Shown: in pieces, positions 59,778 through 64,000 of the stretch
Layout: each line of letters starts with the position of its first letter
Numbering within the stretch: the stretch's first letter is position 1
Assembly: GCF_900547735.1 (NCBI RefSeq)
Contig: NZ_URHZ01000012.1
Location: forward strand, 25,575 to 89,574
Reading direction: 5' to 3'
DNA: 64,000 nt
Origin: an uncultured Clostridium sp.
Lineage (GTDB): Bacteria; Bacillota; Clostridia; Lachnospirales; Lachnospiraceae
The notes under the pieces: model-generated
Database searches by the model: none
What the model saw: only the letters and a program-made list of their open reading frames with translations
Told to the model about the DNA's origin: nothing
Made by a program: the position numbers and the translations under genes

Positions 59778-59805
59778 TTGACAATAGAGAAATTGACAAT
59801 AGAGA
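59778..59805 (+). repeat. Short direct repeat TTGACAATAGAGA x2 after ribF
   Basis: Two copies of TTGACAATAGAGA (59778-59790 and 59793-59805) separated by AA, directly after the ribF stop. Each contains a perfect TTGACA but no -10 box follows at the right distance. Confidence 0.7.
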
Positions 59806-59850
59806 GAGCCGGAAGATTACATCGTATGATGCACCTTCCGGCTCTTTGTT
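59805..59850 (+). terminator. Intrinsic terminator of the rimP-ribF operon
   Basis: Arms AGAGCCGGAAG (59805-59815) and CTTCCGGCTCT (59835-59845), perfect 11-base stem, followed by TTGTTTG. Confidence 0.88.
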
Positions 59851-59864
59851 TGTATTTTATATCG

Positions 59865-60275
59865 TTATATCCATTTACCGACTTCTTCGCAGACAAGCTT
59901 TATGTAGCCGCTCAGGGACATGTCGCTGCATCCCACAACCGTATGGTGGCAGTGCTGGCTGACCGGGATCAGGATCTTGTGGGCGCGGCTGCTTCCGATA
60001 GCGGAGGACATCGCCGGTGTAATCTCACCGAGCAGGGAATCTGCAATGACGATTCCCAGGGGACCGATAATGATATCGGCATCCCGGCAGGCGACAAACA
60101 CGGGATTTTCTCCGGTTGCACCCTGGTCGGCTCCTGCTTTCAGCATGGCGGAGGTGGCGATACTGTTGGTGCCGATGGCGGTTAGAGGCAGATCCGGGTA
60201 TGTATTCTTCAACTGTTCCACCACTGTTTTCCCCATCCGGCCGCCCTGGCCGTCAATAACTACGATTTTTTTCAT
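59865..60275 (-). CDS. DUF3842 family protein
   Basis: A 136-residue protein of the DUF3842 family, widespread in clostridia and uncharacterised. It starts MKKIVVIDGQGGRMGKTVVEQL, a glycine-rich loop like nucleotide-binding folds, followed by TAIGTNSIATSAMLKAGADQGATGE and ADIIIGPLGIVIADSLLGE. I chose the ATG at 60275, which gives this N-terminus; AGGA lies about 13 bases upstream. It is divergent from carB, with 293 bases between the starts. No function is assigned. Confidence 0.82.
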   Translation of the reverse strand: MKKIVVIDGQGGRMGKTVVEQLKNTYPDLPLTAIGTNSIATSAMLKAGADQGATGENPVFVACRDADIIIGPLGIVIADSLLGEITPAMSSAIGSSRAHKILIPVSQHCHHTVVGCSDMSLSGYIKLVCEEVGKWI

Positions 60276-60380
60276 AAAAATTGACGAATCCTTTCCGCTT
60301 TTTAAAATAATACCCCAGTATATTTTTACCAGCATATCATAAAAAATGTCAAAAGGGAAGAGAAAAACGCATTTTTTTGG

Positions 60381-60409
60381 TTTACAAGGCGGAACTTTTC
60401 TATTATAAT
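60381..60409 (+). promoter_or_regulatory. Sigma-70 type promoter of carB
   Basis: TTTACA (60381-60386), 17-base spacer, TATAAT (60404-60409). The leader of about 155 bases contains a CCTTTA/TAAAGG hairpin near 60430-60448, and I do not see a PyrR-binding loop in it. Confidence 0.75.
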
Positions 60410-60568
60410 CTTGATAATGCCTTACTGGGGCCTTTAACAAGATAAAGGTTCCGAACGGCTTTTGAAAAGAGTCCGGATAACGGGCCTTTGTTGATAACGG
60501 TAACCTGTACGCGGAGCGTGCGGCCTATCGCTGAAAATGTAAACTGCAGACAATGAGAGGGAAAAAAC

Positions 60569-63500
60569 ATGAGGAGAAACGACATTCACAAAGTGATGAT
60601 TATCGGTTCCGGTCCAATTATTATCGGACAGGCATGCGAGTTCGACTATTCCGGAACTCAGGCGTGCAAGGCGTTAAAAAACCTTGGTTACGAGATTGTA
60701 CTGGTAAACTCTAATCCGGCTACGATCATGACGGATCCGGAGACAGCAGATGTGACCTACATCGAACCACTTAATGTTGAGAGATTGACACAGATCATTG
60801 ATAAAGAGAGACCGGACGCATTACTTCCGAATCTGGGAGGACAGTCAGGTCTTAACCTTTGTTCTGAACTGGCAGCAGCAGGTGTTCTTGATAAATATAA
60901 TGTAAAAGTAATCGGAGTTCAGGTTGATGCAATTGAGCGTGGTGAGGATCGTATCGAATTCAAACATGCAATGGAGAGCCTGAATATTGAGATGGCAAAG
61001 AGCGAAGTTGCCTATACGGTGGAAGAAGCTCTTGCAATTGCCGACAAGTTAGGCTATCCGGTTGTTCTTCGTCCGGCTTACACGATGGGCGGCGAGGGCG
61101 GCGGCCTTGTATATAACGTAGAAGAATTAAAAACAGTCTGTGCGAGAGGCCTTCAGGCCAGTATGGTTGGCCAGGTGCTCGTCGAAGAATCGATCTTAGG
61201 CTGGGAAGAATTAGAGCTGGAAGTTGTACGTGATGCCAAAAACAATATGATTACCGTTTGCTTTATTGAAAACATTGATCCTCTTGGCGTTCACACCGGC
61301 GACTCATTCTGCTCCGCACCAATGCTTACTATTTCAGAAGAAGTCCAGAAACGTTTACAGGAAAAATCATATAGAATTGTTCAGGAGATTGAGGTAATCG
61401 GCGGAACGAACGTGCAGTGGGCGCATGACCCGAAGACAGACCGCGATATCGTAATTGAGATTAACCCGAGAACATCACGTTCCTCAGCGCTGGCATCCAA
61501 AGCAACAGGATTCCCGATTGCCCTTGTGTCGGCCATGCTTGCAACAGGCCTTACCCTGGATGAAATTCCATGCGGCAAATACGGCACACTGGATAAATAC
61601 GTTCCATCCGGCGACTACATTGTAATCAAATTTGCACGCTGGGCATTTGAGAAATTCAAAGGTTCCGAAGATAAATTAGGTACTCAGATGAAGGCCGTAG
61701 GCGAAGTCATGAGTATTGGTAAGACATATAAGGAAGCTCTTCAGAAGGCAATCCGAAGCCTGGAGAGAGGATGCTACGGCCTCGGCCATGTGAAAGATTT
61801 AGACCAGAAGAGCAAAAAAGAACTTCTGTCCATGCTTCACGTACCGACCAGCCAGCGTCAGTTTATCATGTATGAGGCTCTGAGACAGGGCGCGACCGTT
61901 GATGAACTTTTCGAACTGACAAAGATTAAACACTATTTCATCGAGCAGATGAAAGAACTGGTGGAAGAGGAAGAAGCTCTCATGCAGTATAAGGGCCAGG
62001 TGCCTCCTGTGGAAGTGCTCCGCCAGGCTAAACTCGACGGATTTGCAGACAAGTATTTAAGTGAAATCCTGGAAGTTTCCGAAGAAGATATCAGAAATGC
62101 CAGAACAGCGGCCGATATCGTGGAAGGCTGGGAAGGCGTTCACGTAAGCGGAACGGAAGATTCAGCTTATTACTACTCCAGCTACCATATTAAAGATGAA
62201 AGTCCATGCAGCGACAATAAGAAGATTATGATTCTCGGCGGCGGCCCGAACCGTATCGGCCAGGGTATCGAATTCGACTACTGCTGCGTTCATGCTGCAA
62301 TTGCACTGAAAGAGCTCGGTTTTGAGACAATCATTGTAAACTGCAACCCGGAGACCGTATCCACAGACTATGATACCTCCGATAAGCTTTATTTTGAGCC
62401 TCTGACACTGGAAGATGTATTAAGCATCTACCACAAAGAAAAACCTCTGGGCGTTATCGCACAGTTCGGCGGACAGACACCGCTCAACCTGGCAGCCGAC
62501 TTAAAGAAATACGGCGTGACAATTCTCGGAACCACACCGGAGACAATCGACATGGCGGAGGACAGGGACCTGTTCCGCGATATGATGGACAAGTTAAACA
62601 TTCCAATGCCTGAGTCAGGCATGGCTGTCAATGTAGACGAGGCTCTTGTGATTGCAAACCGCATCGGTTATCCGGTAATGGTACGCCCGTCCTACGTTCT
62701 CGGCGGACGCGGAATGGAAGTAGTACACGATGACGACGCCATGACATATTATATGAAGGAAGCCGTCGGCGTTACTCCGGACCGTCCGATTCTGATTGAC
62801 CGTTTCCTGAACCACGCAACAGAGTGTGAGGCAGACGCCATCAGCGACGGAGTGGACGTATTCGTTCCGGCCGTTATGGAGCACATTGAGCTTGCCGGAA
62901 TCCATTCCGGAGATTCAGCCTGCATCCTGCCGTCCAGAAACCTGACAAAAGATCAGGTGGACACCATCCGCGACTACACAAGCCGTATCGCAAAAGAAAT
63001 GCACGTTGTCGGCCTTATGAATATGCAGTATGCAATTGAAGACGGAGAGGTTTATGTACTTGAGGCGAACCCAAGGGCATCCAGAACCGTTCCGCTGGTT
63101 TCCAAGGTCTGCAATATCAAGATGGTAAAACTGGCAACCGATATTATGACTTCCCACCTGACGGGAAGACCTTCACCGGTTCCGACACTGACCGAGAAGA
63201 AGATTCCTCATTACGGAGTAAAGATGCCGGTATTCCCATTCAAGATGTTCCCTGAGGTTGACCCGGTACTCGGACCGGAAATGCGTTCCACAGGAGAAGT
63301 TCTCGGAATGTCCGCAAACCTGGGCGAGGCGATTTACAAAGCACAGGAAGCAACACAGACAAGACTTCCAAGCTCCGGAACCGTTCTCTTAAGCGTCAAC
63401 GATATGGACAAGCCTGAACTGATTGAGGTTGCAAAGGGATTCTATGACTGCGGCTTCAAGCTGATGGGAACAGGCAGAACATACGATATCATGGCAGCCG

Positions 63501-63781
63501 CAGGACTTCCTGCAGAAAAAATTGCCAAGATTGACGAGGGCCGTCCAAACATCCTTGATAAGATTACGAACAAGAAGGTTGATATTATTATCAATACTCC
63601 AGTCGATAAAAAGGGAATGGGGGATGACAGCTATATCAGAAAAGCAGCCGTTAAAGGTAAAATTCCTTATTTCACCAACATGGCGGCCGCAAAGGCAACT
63701 GTCCAGGCTCTTAAGACCATTACAAAGAACGGGGATATTGAAGTGAAATCACTTCAGGAGTTCCATAAAGAAATTAAATAA
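60569..63781 (+). CDS. carB: Carbamoyl-phosphate synthase large subunit
   Basis: A 1070-residue synthetase making carbamoyl phosphate for arginine and pyrimidine synthesis. Two homologous halves are visible: MIIGSGPIIIGQACEFDYSGTQA and RPAYTMGGEGGG in the first, MILGGGPNRIGQGIEFDYCCVHA and RPSYVLGGRGMEVV in the second, each with a carboxylate- or carbamate-phosphorylating ATP-grasp fold. The C-terminal allosteric region runs from about residue 935. Length and order are normal. GAGAGGG lies 8 bases before the ATG. The small subunit gene carA is not in the window. Confidence 0.98.
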   Translation: MRRNDIHKVMIIGSGPIIIGQACEFDYSGTQACKALKNLGYEIVLVNSNPATIMTDPETADVTYIEPLNVERLTQIIDKERPDALLPNLGGQSGLNLCSELAAAGVLDKYNVKVIGVQVDAIERGEDRIEFKHAMESLNIEMAKSEVAYTVEEALAIADKLGYPVVLRPAYTMGGEGGGLVYNVEELKTVCARGLQASMVGQVLVEESILGWEELELEVVRDAKNNMITVCFIENIDPLGVHTGDSFCSAPMLTISEEVQKRLQEKSYRIVQEIEVIGGTNVQWAHDPKTDRDIVIEINPRTSRSSALASKATGFPIALVSAMLATGLTLDEIPCGKYGTLDKYVPSGDYIVIKFARWAFEKFKGSEDKLGTQMKAVGEVMSIGKTYKEALQKAIRSLERGCYGLGHVKDLDQKSKKELLSMLHVPTSQRQFIMYEALRQGATVDELFELTKIKHYFIEQMKELVEEEEALMQYKGQVPPVEVLRQAKLDGFADKYLSEILEVSEEDIRNARTAADIVEGWEGVHVSGTEDSAYYYSSYHIKDESPCSDNKKIMILGGGPNRIGQGIEFDYCCVHAAIALKELGFETIIVNCNPETVSTDYDTSDKLYFEPLTLEDVLSIYHKEKPLGVIAQFGGQTPLNLAADLKKYGVTILGTTPETIDMAEDRDLFRDMMDKLNIPMPESGMAVNVDEALVIANRIGYPVMVRPSYVLGGRGMEVVHDDDAMTYYMKEAVGVTPDRPILIDRFLNHATECEADAISDGVDVFVPAVMEHIELAGIHSGDSACILPSRNLTKDQVDTIRDYTSRIAKEMHVVGLMNMQYAIEDGEVYVLEANPRASRTVPLVSKVCNIKMVKLATDIMTSHLTGRPSPVPTLTEKKIPHYGVKMPVFPFKMFPEVDPVLGPEMRSTGEVLGMSANLGEAIYKAQEATQTRLPSSGTVLLSVNDMDKPELIEVAKGFYDCGFKLMGTGRTYDIMAAAGLPAEKIAKIDEGRPNILDKITNKKVDIIINTPVDKKGMGDDSYIRKAAVKGKIPYFTNMAAAKATVQALKTITKNGDIEVKSLQEFHKEIK

Positions 63782-63799
63782 GCAATTGCTTTGAAGTAG

Positions 63800-63855
63800 A
63801 TAACCCGCACGGAATGCCTGCCTTATTGGATTGGTAGGGATTTCGGGCGGGTTAT
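63800..63855 (+). terminator. Probable terminator after carB
   Basis: Arms ATAACCCGC (63800-63808) and GCGGGTTAT (63847-63855), with an inner CCTGCC/GGTAGG stem, are followed by ATTGATA rather than a T-run, so the call is tentative. The last 145 bases of the window hold no supported gene. Confidence 0.5.
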
Positions 63856-64000
63856 ATTGATATAAGAATTTAGTTGAGATGCGAGGACGCCTCTGTAAGA
63901 CGGCGGACGGGGGAGTGGGCGGTTGGATATGAGTCTTCAGTCCCAGCGGTTGGTAGTGGTGAGGGGGAATCCAGGAGAAAAAATTCCTACGGGGACTCGC

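Noticed and set aside
60410..60568. PyrR-type attenuator in the carB leader
   Set aside because: No terminator with a T-run and no recognisable PyrR anti-antiterminator loop; only a small hairpin is present.
63856..64000. Possible gene beginning at the right edge
   Set aside because: An ATG near 63930 opens a short frame without a recognisable motif or good ribosome binding site; nothing can be supported before the window ends.

Overview
The window looks like a chromosomal segment of a Lachnospiraceae-type gut Clostridium (Clostridium cluster XIVa, for example the Clostridium symbiosum / Enterocloster group). This rests on the gene order rimP-nusA-ylxR-ylxQ-infB-rbfA-nrnA-truB-ribF, strong AGGAGG ribosome binding sites with occasional TTG/GTG starts, moderate GC content, many carboxylate transporters and large hybrid histidine kinases. 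Species cannot be fixed from the sequence alone. I saw no rRNA, tRNA, CRISPR array, prophage or insertion sequence.

Layout. (1) 2-5325: a cluster on the plus strand holding an incomplete (window-edge) fumarate-reductase-type flavoprotein, a stand-alone 2Fe-2S subunit, a CyuA-type L-cysteine desulfidase, an M20 amidohydrolase and an ATC-hydrolase family protein; together they suggest breakdown of a cysteine-related or N-acylated compound. (2) 5412-8120: a Tet(M)/EF-G-like ribosomal GTPase fused to a complete Rae1/YacP-type NYN ribonuclease domain, the most striking single gene. (3) 8257-20122: two regulators on the minus strand (XRE, GntR) and a long operon of BtpA-like protein, FGGY kinase, FrlC-like epimerase, a TRAP transporter and HyuA/HyuB, with convincing divergent promoters. 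(4) 20241-24044: DUF305 protein and a class A penicillin-binding protein with a tryptophan-rich repeat tail. (5) 24169-30156: LysR regulator divergent from Ldh-family dehydrogenase, RraA-like aldolase and a tripartite tricarboxylate (TTT) transporter.

(6) 30572-40133: a signalling island of a five-domain cyclic-di-GMP protein, a soluble hybrid kinase with an NTF2-like front domain, a free Hpt protein and a membrane hybrid kinase with two substrate-binding-protein sensors. (7) 40235-43401: an ABC permease/ATPase pair with no binding protein nearby, and a MATE exporter. (8) 43496-50262: LysR regulator divergent from an isocitrate-lyase-superfamily enzyme, a GltS-type symporter, two nitrilase-family amidases, a nitroreductase and a sugar-isomerase-like protein. 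(9) 50494-59777: the housekeeping translation/RNA operon, in which IF-2 carries about 30 copies of a YQGNRDGQ-type repeat. (10) 59865-63781: DUF3842 protein divergent from carB.

The catabolic operons share one design: an importer for a carboxylate-like solute, a few oxidising, cleaving or hydrolysing enzymes, and a GntR or LysR regulator beside them. Substrates cannot be read from the sequence; proposed pathways are inference and are marked as such.
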